Origin: an uncultured Chloroflexota bacterium
GTDB lineage: Bacteria; Chloroflexota; Dehalococcoidia; UBA3495
Assembly: GCA_913052545.1 (NCBI GenBank)
Contig: CAJXEF010000002.1
Coordinates: 1-42,321 of the forward strand
Direction of reading: 5' to 3'
Length of the DNA: 42,321 nt
Shown here: positions 1 to 7,905 of the stretch, in pieces
Numbering within the stretch: the stretch's first letter is position 1
Layout: every line of letters begins with the position of its first letter
The notes under the pieces: model-generated
What the model was told of the DNA's origin: nothing
The model's database searches: none
The model's input: only the letters and a program-made list of their open reading frames with translations
Program-made: the position numbers and the translations under genes

Positions 1-375
1 TTGACTCTCTTCATGGTCGACGTTGTAGCCTCTAAATTCATAACCAGGGCCACCTCTCCCAAATCCCACGTCAACACGGCCATTACTAAGAACATCAAGG
101 ACAGAAACCTCTTCAGCTAACCTGACAGGATGATGAAGAGGCGGTACTAGTACGGCGGTCCCAATTCTGATCTTTTTAGTCCGTGCCATTATATTTGAGG
201 CAACAACCATAGGGGCCGAGCCGAGACCATATCGGGTAAAATGGTGCTCGGCCAGCCAGGCACTGTGGAAACCCAGTTCTTCTGCGAATATCACTTGACC
301 TGCGTGTCTCTCATAAAGGTCAGCGGGATTATTGTTTTCGGGCCAAGGTAGGTGGGTAAACGTCGCAAATTTCAA
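1..375 (-). CDS. Luciferase-like (LLM class) flavin-dependent oxidoreductase, C-terminus cut off by window edge
   Basis: This is the first 125 residues of a bacterial luciferase-like monooxygenase, a TIM-barrel enzyme using FMN or F420. It reads in an open frame from a TTG start to base 1 with no stop. The TTG is chosen because GGGAGG lies 7 nt upstream (383-388) and the protein opens with KFATFTHLPWPE. Family landmarks are the AEELGFHSAWLAEHHF segment (about residues 32-47), the IRIGTAVLVPPLHHPVRLAEE segment (about 76-96) and the LDVLSNGRVDVGFGRG block (about 100-115) that lines the flavin phosphate site. A second LLM protein at 33783 belongs to a different subgroup. The substrate is unknown. 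Fold and family are secure; flavin versus F420 use is not decided here. Confidence 0.9.
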   Translation of the reverse strand, partial: MKFATFTHLPWPENNNPADLYERHAGQVIFAEELGFHSAWLAEHHFTRYGLGSAPMVVASNIMARTKKIRIGTAVLVPPLHHPVRLAEEVSVLDVLSNGRVDVGFGRGGPGYEFRGYNVDHEESQ

Positions 376-526
376 GTAGGGACCTCCCGTAATTTGGCTG
401 GTAATATAAAGAATATGATATATTGCTAGTTTAGCACTTCTGAATATCACGTATTCTATTCTTATAAAATTGTGTAGTTATTAAGATATCTAAACTGACT
501 GGGTTATCCTGAAATAAGTCGCATGA

Positions 527-1732
527 TTATACATATTGCCCGGCAGCGAACCCTGAAGCCCAGGCCCACTGGAAATTGTACCCTCCTAGAGGACCAGTTA
601 CATCAACCGCTTCTCCTATAAAATAAAGTCCCGGTATATCGTTAGCCTCCATTGTTCTGGAGGATAGTTTGGAAGTGTCTACTCCCCCTAACGAAACTTC
701 AGCTGTTCTGTGCCCTTCAGTTCCCGAAGGGTATAGCTCCCATATTTTTAATTTTGTTGTGATATTATCAAGGTCGTTATCCGATAAAAGATTCATAGGC
801 TTATCCGGCAAATACGCCAATGTCAATGCTTTTACGAAGTTTCTTGGTAACTGTCTCGATAATATAGTGGGTAGGGAGGATCTTGGGTGTGATGATCGTT
901 CATGTTTTAAATAGGTTAGTAAGTCAAAGTGAGGTAGTAAATCGATTCTAATCGGGTTCTTTTCCCGCCAGTGTGAAGATATTTGCAAAATTGCGGGTCC
1001 GCTGATCCCCTTATGTGTGAACAAAAGGCTTTCTTCAAATTGGTATCCATCGGTTGATACGATAGTGGGTATTGATAATCCGGCTAGGCTTTTGCAAAAT
1101 TCTAACCTTGATCCACTGAAAGTAAGCGGTACCAGCCCTGGTCTAATTTCCGTAACGGGGAGTCCAAACTGTCTTGCTATTTGATAGGTAAATCTAGTTG
1201 AGCCCATTTGCGGAATTGAAGCGCCTCCGGTAGCCATTACTAATGAATCTGATTGAATTAACTTGCCATCCACTGTGATCTGGAATGTATTTGATAACTG
1301 GATTTCTTGCACATTACAATTTAATGTAATTGTGACACCGGCCCTATCACACTCTGTTACGAGCATGTTAACTATCTCACGGGAGGTACCTTGGCAAAAG
1401 AGTTGTCCTAATTTTTTTTCAAAATATGGGATATTGTGGAGGTCTACCAGGTAAATGAAATCGTCTGGGGTATAGGATTTGAGGGCAGATATACAGAAAG
1501 AAGAGTTCTGTGATTGGTAATTATCTGGTGACGCGCTTAAGTTGGTGAAATTACAACGTCCACCTCCTGATATGAGAATCTTTTTGGCGACCCTGTTGGC
1601 ACGGTCGATTATCAAGACTTTGCGGCCGCGATTTCCAGCTTCAATCCCGCACATCAAACCAGCTGCTCCAGCTCCTATGATTACGACCTCATAATATTCT
1701 TGACTTTGACCATCTTGTGTTTCTAAAACCAT
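527..1732 (-). CDS. YhiN/HI0933-type NAD(P)/FAD-dependent oxidoreductase
   Basis: This 401-residue flavoprotein belongs to the HI0933/YhiN family, often labelled aminoacetone oxidase-like; the true substrate of the family is poorly defined. The N-terminus has the Rossmann dinucleotide motif GAGAAGLMCGIEAG (about residues 20-33), ending in an acidic residue after the second strand (LIIDR). The family signature ISGGGRCNFTN follows (about 54-64). A second FAD contact, ATGGASIPQMGSTR, lies near 167-180. The C-terminal signature GLYFIGEAVDVTGPLGGYNFQWAWASG (split here as GLYFIGEAVDVTG and GGYNFQWAWASG) ends the protein. Length is normal for the family. An AAGG site lies about 10 nt before the ATG. 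It probably acts alone in the cytoplasm as a housekeeping redox enzyme; it reads the same way as the LLM fragment beyond it. Confidence 0.93.
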   Translation of the reverse strand: MVLETQDGQSQEYYEVVIIGAGAAGLMCGIEAGNRGRKVLIIDRANRVAKKILISGGGRCNFTNLSASPDNYQSQNSSFCISALKSYTPDDFIYLVDLHNIPYFEKKLGQLFCQGTSREIVNMLVTECDRAGVTITLNCNVQEIQLSNTFQITVDGKLIQSDSLVMATGGASIPQMGSTRFTYQIARQFGLPVTEIRPGLVPLTFSGSRLEFCKSLAGLSIPTIVSTDGYQFEESLLFTHKGISGPAILQISSHWREKNPIRIDLLPHFDLLTYLKHERSSHPRSSLPTILSRQLPRNFVKALTLAYLPDKPMNLLSDNDLDNITTKLKIWELYPSGTEGHRTAEVSLGGVDTSKLSSRTMEANDIPGLYFIGEAVDVTGPLGGYNFQWAWASGFAAGQYV

Positions 1733-1932
1733 ATGCTGTGAGCCTTAATCTTTGAGGAAGTATTCGGGACTCCGTTAAGCACCGTAGCGAGAATCCTAAC
1801 ATATCCTCCCATGTATTCTTGCACTTTATATGCATTAGTTCATTAAAAGGTTTGGTTGCGATTAATGGTTCCTGATCCGATGGGTTGTTTCCCAGCAACT
1901 TGGTTGGGTTAATACACGGATAGGGTCTTGTT

Positions 1933-1938
1933 TATAAT
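1933..1938 (+). promoter_or_regulatory. Putative sigma-70-type promoter for the lactonase at 2005
   Basis: A perfect TATAAT (1933-1938) lies 18 bp after TTAATA (1909-1914), a 4 of 6 match to the -35 consensus. It sits about 66 bp upstream of the lactonase start, in the gap between divergent genes. Predicted by eye only. Confidence 0.4.
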
Positions 1939-2004
1939 ATGATGGTAGCATTATCCATGTCATTGGCTCCAGCTACATTAAATTAAATGATAGGGAGGAC
2001 TAGA

Positions 2005-3027
2005 ATGGCTTATTTCATGTATGTTGCCATGCAGGGAGATAACAAGATTTCCGTGTTCACTGTAGATCCGGAAAGTGGAAATATAACTCCTGAATTTGAA
2101 GTTCCAGTTCAAGGCGGACCATTTACGATGAGTTTAAGTCCAGATAAGCATCATCTGTACGTTGGATGCAGGGATATACCCGGTATATCCAGCTATCAAA
2201 TTAATCCAAATGATGGCGGGCTTACGTCACTCGGGTCCGTACCCCTTGATTCGTGGCCGGTTTATATCTCTACAGATAGGAAAGGTAAATACTTATTGTC
2301 ATCTTACTATCAAGGAGCAGGAGTGAAAGTACATGGCATTGCTCAGGACGGCTCGGTTATAAATCCGCCAGTGGTGTCTTTGGATACAGCAACAGGTGCC
2401 CATGCAATGCAGACGGATTCCACAAACAGCTATGCATTCGTCCCGCATATTGCAGGTAATGGTCCCAACTCTATTTACCAATTTATTTTCGATGAGAATA
2501 CAGGACAGATCAGCCCTAACTCACCCGACAAAGTTGACCCCCAAGAGTTCTTGGGGCCCCGCCATTTTTGCTTTCATCCGTCCCTAGATATCCTGTATTT
2601 TTCCAACGAACAGGGGTGTAGTGTAAGCGGATACCGTCTGGATACAACCAAAGGCACGCTATCACTGTTCCAAACACTAACCACTTTGCCTGCCGGATAC
2701 AGTGATAGAAACACCTGTTCGCAAATCCAAATTTCCCGTTCGGGAAAATTGTTATTCGCGCCTAACCGTGGGCACGATAGCATTGCTTGCTTTACGGTTG
2801 ACACGGAAACGGGAGAATTAACAGCCAATGGAATAATATCTTCCGAGGCGAGACCCAATGCTCTATGTTTGGGGCCAGGGGATAGATATCTTTATTCGGC
2901 AGGGCAAGATTCGGGTAACCTTGCTACTTTCGAGGTGGATCAAACTAGGGGTACGATAGACAAAATCCGAGTGGTACCTGTTGGAAATGGCCCGTGTTGG
3001 ATATCGATTACGCAGTTGAATGATTAA
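2005..3027 (+). CDS. Lactonase family beta-propeller protein (YbhE/6-phosphogluconolactonase type)
   Basis: This 340-residue protein belongs to the seven-bladed lactonase family that includes E. coli YbhE/Pgl, which hydrolyses 6-phosphogluconolactone; other members act on other lactones or muconate derivatives. Repeating blade motifs are visible, such as FTVDPESGNITP near the start, then the family block FLGPRHFCFHPS (about 185-196) followed by YFSNEQGCSVSGY, then FAPNRGHDSIACFTVD (about 250-265). Start choice: GGGAGG at 1993-1998 lies 6 nt before the ATG at 2005, and the paralogue at 14431 begins with the same MYVxxQGDNKI pattern a few residues in; an ATG at 1987 would add six residues but has no ribosome site. 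There is no signal peptide, so it is likely cytoplasmic. The exact lactone is not known. Confidence 0.9.
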   Translation: MAYFMYVAMQGDNKISVFTVDPESGNITPEFEVPVQGGPFTMSLSPDKHHLYVGCRDIPGISSYQINPNDGGLTSLGSVPLDSWPVYISTDRKGKYLLSSYYQGAGVKVHGIAQDGSVINPPVVSLDTATGAHAMQTDSTNSYAFVPHIAGNGPNSIYQFIFDENTGQISPNSPDKVDPQEFLGPRHFCFHPSLDILYFSNEQGCSVSGYRLDTTKGTLSLFQTLTTLPAGYSDRNTCSQIQISRSGKLLFAPNRGHDSIACFTVDTETGELTANGIISSEARPNALCLGPGDRYLYSAGQDSGNLATFEVDQTRGTIDKIRVVPVGNGPCWISITQLND

Positions 3028-3108
3028 TCGGGGATTATGAACCATATATCCAAGGGCCCATATATGTAAAAATTAATTGTATCCAATTCTGGGAACGGAT
3101 AGCGCTTT

Positions 3109-3858
3109 ATGACTAATATTGTTTTTGTTCACGGGGCTTGGCACGGGGGTTGGTGTTGGCAGAAAGTTACGGCCCTCATGAATCCGTCGGACTTTCAGAT
3201 CTATACTCCCAGTCTGACAGGGACGGGAGATAAAGCTCACTTAAATAAAGTTTTGGATCCCCTGCTTATAGACTTAGACCTCCACATTCAGGATATAGTC
3301 CAATTGATGACCTACGAGAATCTGTGGAATGTGGTTCTCGTAGGTCATGCTTATGCAGGTATGGTAATTACTGGAGTCGCGGATATCTGCCCTGAACGGT
3401 TGGCAAACTTGGTTTATATTAATGGTGTCGTCCCGAGCGACGGTGAATCCATGCTGGACCAGCTGGATGCGGTTCGGGGTCCCGCCTTTACTCAGTGGAT
3501 CAGAAGCCATTTAATCGATGGGGATGGGTTTCTGCCAGCTCCACAGTCACAGCAGGAGATAACTGGCCGCTGGGGAATAACAAGGAAAGCCGATTTGGAA
3601 TGGGTTTACTCGAAGATAACCCCGCATCCGGCGGCTTCGTTTTCCCAGAAAATATCTCTAAGAACAGGCTTTAGGGACGATTTATCAACTAGTTTTGTAG
3701 GGAGTAGCGAAGCAGGATTTGAATCGGTGATTGCCAAAGTTCAGTCACTTAATTGGGATATGCACCACATTGAATCGGGTCATGATCCTATGATTACTAA
3801 TCCGAAAGAAGTATCCGATATATTAGCCAATATAGTTGGAAGTAGTTCAAATAGGTGA
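3109..3858 (+). CDS. Alpha/beta hydrolase fold protein with the nucleophile Ser replaced by Ala
   Basis: This 249-residue protein is a single-domain alpha/beta hydrolase related to the plant methylesterase/hydroxynitrile-lyase type and their bacterial relatives. The oxyanion segment FVHGAWHGGWCWQKV is at residues 6-20 and the histidine loop GHDPMIT is near 224-230, as in active enzymes. The nucleophile elbow, normally G-H-S-Y-x-G, reads GHAYAGMVITGVAD (about 79-92). The codon is GCT, one base from TCT serine. All other family positions around it are kept, so this is not a frame problem. It should be unable to form the usual acyl-enzyme. It may be a non-covalent lyase or isomerase, a binding protein, or a recently inactivated enzyme. 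It sits 81 bp after the lactonase on the same strand and may be co-transcribed. Confidence 0.85.
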   Translation: MTNIVFVHGAWHGGWCWQKVTALMNPSDFQIYTPSLTGTGDKAHLNKVLDPLLIDLDLHIQDIVQLMTYENLWNVVLVGHAYAGMVITGVADICPERLANLVYINGVVPSDGESMLDQLDAVRGPAFTQWIRSHLIDGDGFLPAPQSQQEITGRWGITRKADLEWVYSKITPHPAASFSQKISLRTGFRDDLSTSFVGSSEAGFESVIAKVQSLNWDMHHIESGHDPMITNPKEVSDILANIVGSSSNR

Positions 3859-3915
3859 AGTTAGTTTTGAGAGATAATTATTACAGATGGGGCAGTTCCC
3901 ATGCATTGATATCTA

Positions 3916-4827
3916 TCAGTGGGCGGATGGCACGGGTAGGCCTGGGATTTTCAACTGAATACGGGCCAAGGTAGTCGGGGTTGTGATGAACATTGTTTTC
4001 CAATCACTGCCACCCCATGCTATGTTGGTGGTATGTTCGACTTCCGTCAAGATCGTTCCGAGGTGTGTGCCTAAAGGATCCATCACCCAAATTCCACCTG
4101 GGCCTGTGCAGTAAATATTTCCTTCTATATCAACTTTGAGCCCATCGGGTATCCCTGACCGGTCGCCGGTTAAGTCGCAGAATCTTCTACGATTGGCCAA
4201 CATTCCGTTATTTCGGACATCGAAGGCATCTATGTAACCAATACTTTTGAATATATCATCGTTGACTAAGAGCCCTTGTGAATCATTGACGTATAATATT
4301 TTTTCGTCAGGAGAGAAAGCCAGCCCGTTAGGCAGCACATAATCACGGACAAGGAGATTGATCGTTTCCAAGTCTGGGGTGATTCTGTAAACTCCCGAAA
4401 AATCAAGGCTAGTATCAGGAGCGGGGCCGCCTGGATCAGTGAAATAAATACTACCGTCGGACTTTACTACGACGTCATTTGGACGATTTAAAGGTAACCC
4501 GTGGTATTGGCTAGCCAAGACTGTTATCGAGTCATCCGGCTCTATTCTGATAACCCTGTGGGCACCACCCTCGCAGATTACAAGCCTTCCCAAGGTATCC
4601 CTGGTCAATCCATTAGCATTATTAGTTTGTTGCTTCAATAAGGTTAGCCCCTCATCTGGCGACCACATCCATCTTTTGTTTCCCCTAACTTCGCTAAAAA
4701 GGAGATATCCTTCCTCATGCCACCACAGGGGTCCTTCGCCAATGTTGTATCCCGATCCTAGGATCTCTATGTTTTGATCCGAGGAAACTATTCTCTCTAG
4801 GGACGGAACAATTTGATGTATTGGCAT
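3916..4827 (-). CDS. SMP-30/gluconolactonase/LRE family lactonase
   Basis: This 303-residue six-bladed propeller belongs to the SMP-30/gluconolactonase family, metal-dependent enzymes that open sugar lactones such as D-glucono-1,5-lactone. Hallmarks are the EGPLWW segment with the first metal-ligand Glu (about residues 28-33), NNANGLTRDTLGRLVICEGGAHRV (as NNANGLTRD then LVICEGGAHRV, about 67-90), RPNDVVVKSDGSIYFTDP (about 114-131) with the metal-binding Asn and substrate-loop residues, and PNGLAFSPDEKILYVNDS (about 167-184) carrying the Asn/Asp ligands. TAGGAG sits about 9 nt before the ATG. It lies downstream of the jelly-roll gene at 4967-5485 on the same strand. The site residues look intact, so I expect an active lactonase. 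The natural sugar acid is not identifiable. Confidence 0.92.
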   Translation of the reverse strand: MPIHQIVPSLERIVSSDQNIEILGSGYNIGEGPLWWHEEGYLLFSEVRGNKRWMWSPDEGLTLLKQQTNNANGLTRDTLGRLVICEGGAHRVIRIEPDDSITVLASQYHGLPLNRPNDVVVKSDGSIYFTDPGGPAPDTSLDFSGVYRITPDLETINLLVRDYVLPNGLAFSPDEKILYVNDSQGLLVNDDIFKSIGYIDAFDVRNNGMLANRRRFCDLTGDRSGIPDGLKVDIEGNIYCTGPGGIWVMDPLGTHLGTILTEVEHTTNIAWGGSDWKTMFITTPTTLARIQLKIPGLPVPSAH

Positions 4828-4966
4828 ATGATACGCTCCTATACCCAGGCATTTTATTTCCCAGAGATTTGCTGATGAATCATTTCAAGTGATTTATGGA
4901 TTCGAGCAGGCGGTACAGTCCTTTTTCGGAATTAGTGGTTTTGTATTAGGGCAATAGATCCAAAAT

Positions 4967-5485
4967 TTAGAGTGAATAGTTTTCAAAAGCCAATGTCGCA
5001 TATCGCATGAATATTCCGCCTCCGGGCGCCGCAAGTGGACCATTAGCGGCAAGACAAGCTAGTACATATTGTTGGCCTGGCATAGCTTCGGTCGCCACCG
5101 GAACCCGTTGTGGTATGTTGAATCCGGCTACAGTCCCATTCACTCGGTCGCATTCTCCATTCACCCAGATTTCACCGTAATCGTCTATACAGGTCTCAAA
5201 AAAGAGTCGATACCCAGCGATGTCTCTTCCTGCCACTTGGTTAGGAAGAGTAAGATTGATCCTAAACCAGCCAAATGTAAGCCCTGCCGAGCGGCCTATT
5301 TGTATATTGTCACATACATCCCATGCGGAGTCATCGTAATCTGGTAGCCTTGCGGGACTGCCAGGTAAGCCCTCTATCAATCCTTGATTTGCCTCACCCG
5401 GAACAAGGCCAGATGCGAATTTCCATTGGGCTTTCGCGGTGATTAAGTCAGATTTATCTTCTAAATTTAGTTGTACTCGTATCAT
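4967..5485 (-). CDS. Galactose-binding-like jelly-roll protein (GH2 sugar-binding-domain type)
   Basis: This 172-residue stand-alone beta-sandwich resembles the N-terminal sugar-binding domain of GH2 glycosidases. The supporting pattern is AQWKFASGL near the N-terminus, LPDYDDSAWDVCDNI (about residues 50-64), SAGLTFGWFRINLTLP (about 69-84), then RLFFETCIDDYGEIWVNGE (as RLFFETCIDDYGE and IWVNGE, about 98-117). These match the 'DSSW... YR... FEGVD...VWVNG' order of the family. No catalytic domain is attached. The start at 5485 is supported by AAGGAG 9 nt upstream (5495-5500); an upstream ATG at 5539 has no such site. It precedes the SMP-30 lactonase on the same strand, which suggests a carbohydrate-related role, possibly binding. 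No signal peptide is visible. Confidence 0.75.
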   Translation of the reverse strand: MIRVQLNLEDKSDLITAKAQWKFASGLVPGEANQGLIEGLPGSPARLPDYDDSAWDVCDNIQIGRSAGLTFGWFRINLTLPNQVAGRDIAGYRLFFETCIDDYGEIWVNGECDRVNGTVAGFNIPQRVPVATEAMPGQQYVLACLAANGPLAAPGGGIFMRYATLAFENYSL

Positions 5486-5772
5486 GTCCGCTTTCTCCTT
5501 GTGGCACCGAGTAATATGTGATGTATAGGTCGATTTCACGGGTATGAATTTTATTAGTGTTCATTATCTGTCGAACGGGAGCTACGCGCATTGTCATCTA
5601 ATTTTCTCACATGCGGTTTGTTTTTGTTAGTTGATTTGGAGTATGTGGCGGATTCGGATCTAAATCTCCTTTAAATGTTAGGGACGGGTAGTCGGAGTGT
5701 TTTAAACAGGGATCGGGTACAATGACTTGTGGAGCCCGCCAATATAACGCTGGGATAAAGGGGAGATATCAA

Positions 5773-6096
5773 ATGTATATCATAAGACGGGTGGCGAAGA
5801 CTCAACCGGGTAAAGCATGGGAGGTAGCTAATTACCTCACGAAGATTACGGCCGCATATGAAGAAGCTGGACGGAATCCAGCCCACGTCTATATAGGTGG
5901 ACAGGGGTTACCGGGCAATTCGAATGTTGTGTATGCCGAGTGGAGGCAGGAATCTATCGAGCCGACTAATATGCAGACTGTTCCGGATATAGTTAGAACA
6001 CTAAACGGAGAAATGCAACAATTATTAACGGAATATCCCATCGAGTTTTATGAATTAGTAACAGCGGAAAAATTACGATCTCGTGGACTCAGTTGA
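5773..6096 (+). CDS. Small putative dimeric alpha/beta-barrel protein (NIPSNAP/ABM-like), function unknown
   Basis: This is a 107-residue protein with no motif I can name with certainty. It opens with MYIIRRVAKTQPGKAWEVANYL, the strand-helix pattern of ferredoxin-like dimeric alpha/beta-barrel proteins such as NIPSNAP or the antibiotic-biosynthesis-monooxygenase group. A second half beginning VVYAEWRQESIEP fits the third strand and following helix. GGGGAG at 5760-5765 lies 7 nt before the ATG at 5773, so I prefer this to the ATG at 5722. It is followed 51 bp later by an NTF2-like gene on the same strand. Both are typical small accessory proteins of catabolic regions. Family placement is inference. 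Confidence 0.7.
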   Translation: MYIIRRVAKTQPGKAWEVANYLTKITAAYEEAGRNPAHVYIGGQGLPGNSNVVYAEWRQESIEPTNMQTVPDIVRTLNGEMQQLLTEYPIEFYELVTAEKLRSRGLS

Positions 6097-6147
6097 TTTA
6101 AGGATTAAGGCGTAATGAGGGCTAGAAAATTATTTTAGAGGATATTT

Positions 6148-6510
6148 ATGGAAGCGATACTGGCATTAGAAACCGCACGCATCAAGGCCATGTGTGATCT
6201 GGATATTGACAAGTTAGAAGAAATTCTTTCTGACGACTTGGTATACACCCACTCTACTGCGAGGCAAGAAACTAAAGCGGAATTTATATCCGCGCTAAGT
6301 TCAGGGCGGACCAAATATCAGTCTATAGACCGTGAGGATGTGAAAGTTCAACAATATGGGGAAACAGCGGTGGTGACAGGGCATGCCAAGTTCCATGTTA
6401 ATGCCAATGGTAATGATGTTAGGTTTCAGGTTAAATTTACTGATGTGTATATAAAACGTGGCGAGAAATGGCAAATGGTAGCGTGGCAATCTACTAAAGT
6501 ACCGGATTAA
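6148..6510 (+). CDS. NTF2-like/SnoaL-type protein (DUF4440)
   Basis: This 120-residue cone-shaped NTF2-like protein matches the DUF4440 group. The pattern is LETARIKAMCDLDIDKLEEILSDDLVYTHSTA (split: ARIKAMCDLDIDKLEEILSD and DLVYTHSTA, about residues 7-38), then ETKAEFISALSSG (about 41-53), and the paired strands TAVVTGHAKFHV and FTDVYIKRGEKWQMVAWQST at the C-terminus. Such proteins act as small-molecule isomerases, dehydratases or stress-linked binding proteins; sequence alone does not tell which. It starts at an ATG with GAGG about 6 nt upstream. It is probably co-transcribed with the alpha/beta-barrel gene before it. There is no signal peptide. Confidence 0.88.
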   Translation: MEAILALETARIKAMCDLDIDKLEEILSDDLVYTHSTARQETKAEFISALSSGRTKYQSIDREDVKVQQYGETAVVTGHAKFHVNANGNDVRFQVKFTDVYIKRGEKWQMVAWQSTKVPD

Positions 6511-6657
6511 AGACATTAGGTTGTTGTAGAACATTGAAATCTCTTGGTTGACTCTTGAAAAATGCCATAGAACCTAAGCATAGTCTGTTAATTTAGTATG
6601 CGGCTCTGGGTAGGGTGTAACTAAGGGCAATACTGTTTCTAGCGAGGTCCTGCATAA

Positions 6658-7329
6658 ATGAGTTCAATTACATGGGATGTACTGAATCCCGATGTGCCGG
6701 CTACCTACCTGTTTCCTGCATTTGAGAAGAAGATATATCAGATGGTTGAAAAAGAAGTGGTAGGTTTGAAGGATGATTTACTTGATTTTGAATCTCAGCG
6801 TTGGGGTTGGAGTAAATGGAGTATACGTCGTAATCTAAGTCATATGGCGTCTGGGGATTATAGATGGTTATGGGAACGGTGGGGAAAGATTCTTTTTCCT
6901 TCAGGTTTAGATCGAGGCGCATATATAGATGATCTTTTAGATTCACCATATGATCGACGGCTCGACGAGACCAAATATTGGGATCTGGACATCCTCCTGG
7001 ATAAATTAAAAGAAGCCCTCGTATTAGCTCAGGGTATTTTAGAGCGGGAAACCGTGAAATCTTGCCGTTCCAAGGAAATACAGGTAAACCGGGGTGGCAA
7101 TTGGACCGCATTAAAGGATGCAGGATATAGGGGCATAAGGTCTGATGATACAGAACCGGACAAGTACTTAATTACGTTAGAGATGACTTTTGTTCATCGT
7201 TATTTCGAGTATATTGCACATATATACAATATCCAGAGATTAAAATTAGCCCAGGACATTGCGGTCGCCAATATAGTTCCAATCGAAGGTTATCTGGCTT
7301 TGCCAGGATGGGACCTTAGCGTTCCTTAA
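6658..7329 (+). CDS. DinB-superfamily-like four-helix protein, function unknown
   Basis: This 223-residue mainly helical protein has features of the DinB/YfiT fold, a four-helix bundle that often binds a metal through three histidines. The first half has W-containing sequence WGWSKWSIRRNLSHMASGDY (about residues 48-67), which resembles the 'WS..E...HL' helix with its first His. The last third has FVHRYFEYIAHIYNIQRLKL (about 181-200), which resembles the C-terminal helix with two spaced histidines. The middle is divergent. It begins MSSITWDV with a weak GAGG site about 11 nt upstream. A clearer DinB protein is encoded at 27073. The DinB assignment is inference from helix pattern and His spacing. 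Substrate or thiol partner is unknown. Confidence 0.6.
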   Translation: MSSITWDVLNPDVPATYLFPAFEKKIYQMVEKEVVGLKDDLLDFESQRWGWSKWSIRRNLSHMASGDYRWLWERWGKILFPSGLDRGAYIDDLLDSPYDRRLDETKYWDLDILLDKLKEALVLAQGILERETVKSCRSKEIQVNRGGNWTALKDAGYRGIRSDDTEPDKYLITLEMTFVHRYFEYIAHIYNIQRLKLAQDIAVANIVPIEGYLALPGWDLSVP

Positions 7330-7412
7330 GCAGATGGATTGGCTCGTTATCAGTAGTAATTTAGGGGAATCTGATAAGCGGTTTTACCAACGACGCCAAC
7401 GGGGAGTTAAGT

Positions 7413-7471
7413 GATCGTTTGACCGGCAACGTGAACGATCTATAAGGGTATTGTCGGGCAAGTTGGCCGGT
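7413..7471. other. Overlapping inverted repeats between convergent genes, possible bidirectional terminator
   Basis: GATCGTT (7413-7419) is complementary to AACGATC (7434-7440). Inside and beyond it, ACCGGC-AAC (7422-7430) can pair instead with GTT-G-GCCGGT (7462-7471). The two foldings exclude each other. The region lies between the convergent DinB-like and DsrE genes and has no T-tract, so classic intrinsic termination is unproven. I see no gene in 7330-7499. Confidence 0.3.
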
Positions 7472-7499
7472 TGGTTTACTCCACGTCAGCCCCAATGGT

Positions 7500-7862
7500 T
7501 CAAAAGCTTACTACTTGATCATACTCGGCATGTGAGTTAGCTGCATCTACAGGAGTGCCGAAACTGGCGTTTTTCCCTTTTAGATCTTCGTCTGTGACCC
7601 CACGGGCACGACCGCACATACCTCAAACTGAGATTGGAACTTCATGGGCGATTAGGAAATCCATCAACTCTTTGAGTGGTGGTATCCCAATGCCTTTAAC
7701 TTGTTCTGAAATACTATCTTTGATCAATGGGGCAGCTTCGCCCATTAAGATAATACCCGTCTCGTGACCTGCGTCAATAGCGCCTTTGGCCATCAAAAAT
7801 GGAAAAGTAGATCTAGTTGGGTCGTCGGTGCCATAAGTACCGACATATAGCAGCTTGGACAT
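7500..7862 (-). CDS. DsrE-family protein with in-frame TGA, predicted selenoprotein (UxxC motif)
   Basis: This encodes a 120-residue DsrE/DsrF-fold protein if the TGA at 7623-7625 is read as selenocysteine. The N-terminal part has the pattern LLYVGTYGTDDPTRSTFPFL (residues 4-23), AIDAGHETGIILMGEAAPL (about 28-46) and GIPPLKELMDFLIAHEVPIS (about 59-78), all typical of the family. After V79 comes TGA, then GMCGRARGVTDEDL, which continues the family's CxxC-RARGV block. The TGA therefore replaces the first Cys, giving U80-G-M-C83. The frame runs on through FGTPVDAANSHAEYDQVVSF to TGA at 7500-7502, the normal length. AGGAGA lies 5 nt before the ATG, and TTGCTA-18-TATAAT precedes it. A hairpin directly follows the TGA (see 7590-7612). 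Role: probably sulfur or redox transfer in the cytoplasm. A plain nonsense mutation is the alternative. Confidence 0.85.
7590..7612 (-). promoter_or_regulatory. Putative bacterial SECIS hairpin in the DsrE-like gene
   Basis: In the mRNA, nucleotides 11-33 after the UGA can fold as GUC-GUG-C-CC / loop GUGG / GG-U-CAC-A-GAC: eight base pairs with one C-U mismatch and one bulged A. The apical loop starts with GU 20 nt after the UGA. This fits the known bacterial SECIS rule of a small stem-loop with G or GU at the loop start 16-37 nt downstream. Folded by hand. Confidence 0.6.
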
Positions 7863-7899
7863 TGCGATCTCCTGAGCATCAAATTAATGACCGGTCGAT

Positions 7900-7905
7900 A
7901 TTATA
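7900..7905 (-). promoter_or_regulatory. Putative promoter of the DsrE-like selenoprotein gene
   Basis: On the minus strand TATAAT (7905-7900) lies 18 bp downstream of TTGCTA (7929-7924), a 4 of 6 match to the -35 consensus. It is about 38 bp before the ATG at 7862. The rest of the 344-bp divergent gap (7863-8206) holds no gene that I can support. Confidence 0.45.

Noticed and set aside
1689..1898. A 69-codon minus-strand frame upstream of the YhiN-like gene
   Set aside because: It overlaps that gene, lacks a good ribosome site and looks like no known protein.
6701..7111. A 136-codon minus-strand frame opposite the DinB-like gene
   Set aside because: It is antisense to the better-supported gene, has no ribosome site and an unstructured composition.
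7500..7502. The second in-frame TGA of the DsrE-like gene as another Sec codon
   Set aside because: The protein has its normal family length at this point, readthrough would add only eight residues before TAA, and no hairpin is placed after it. It is the ordinary stop.
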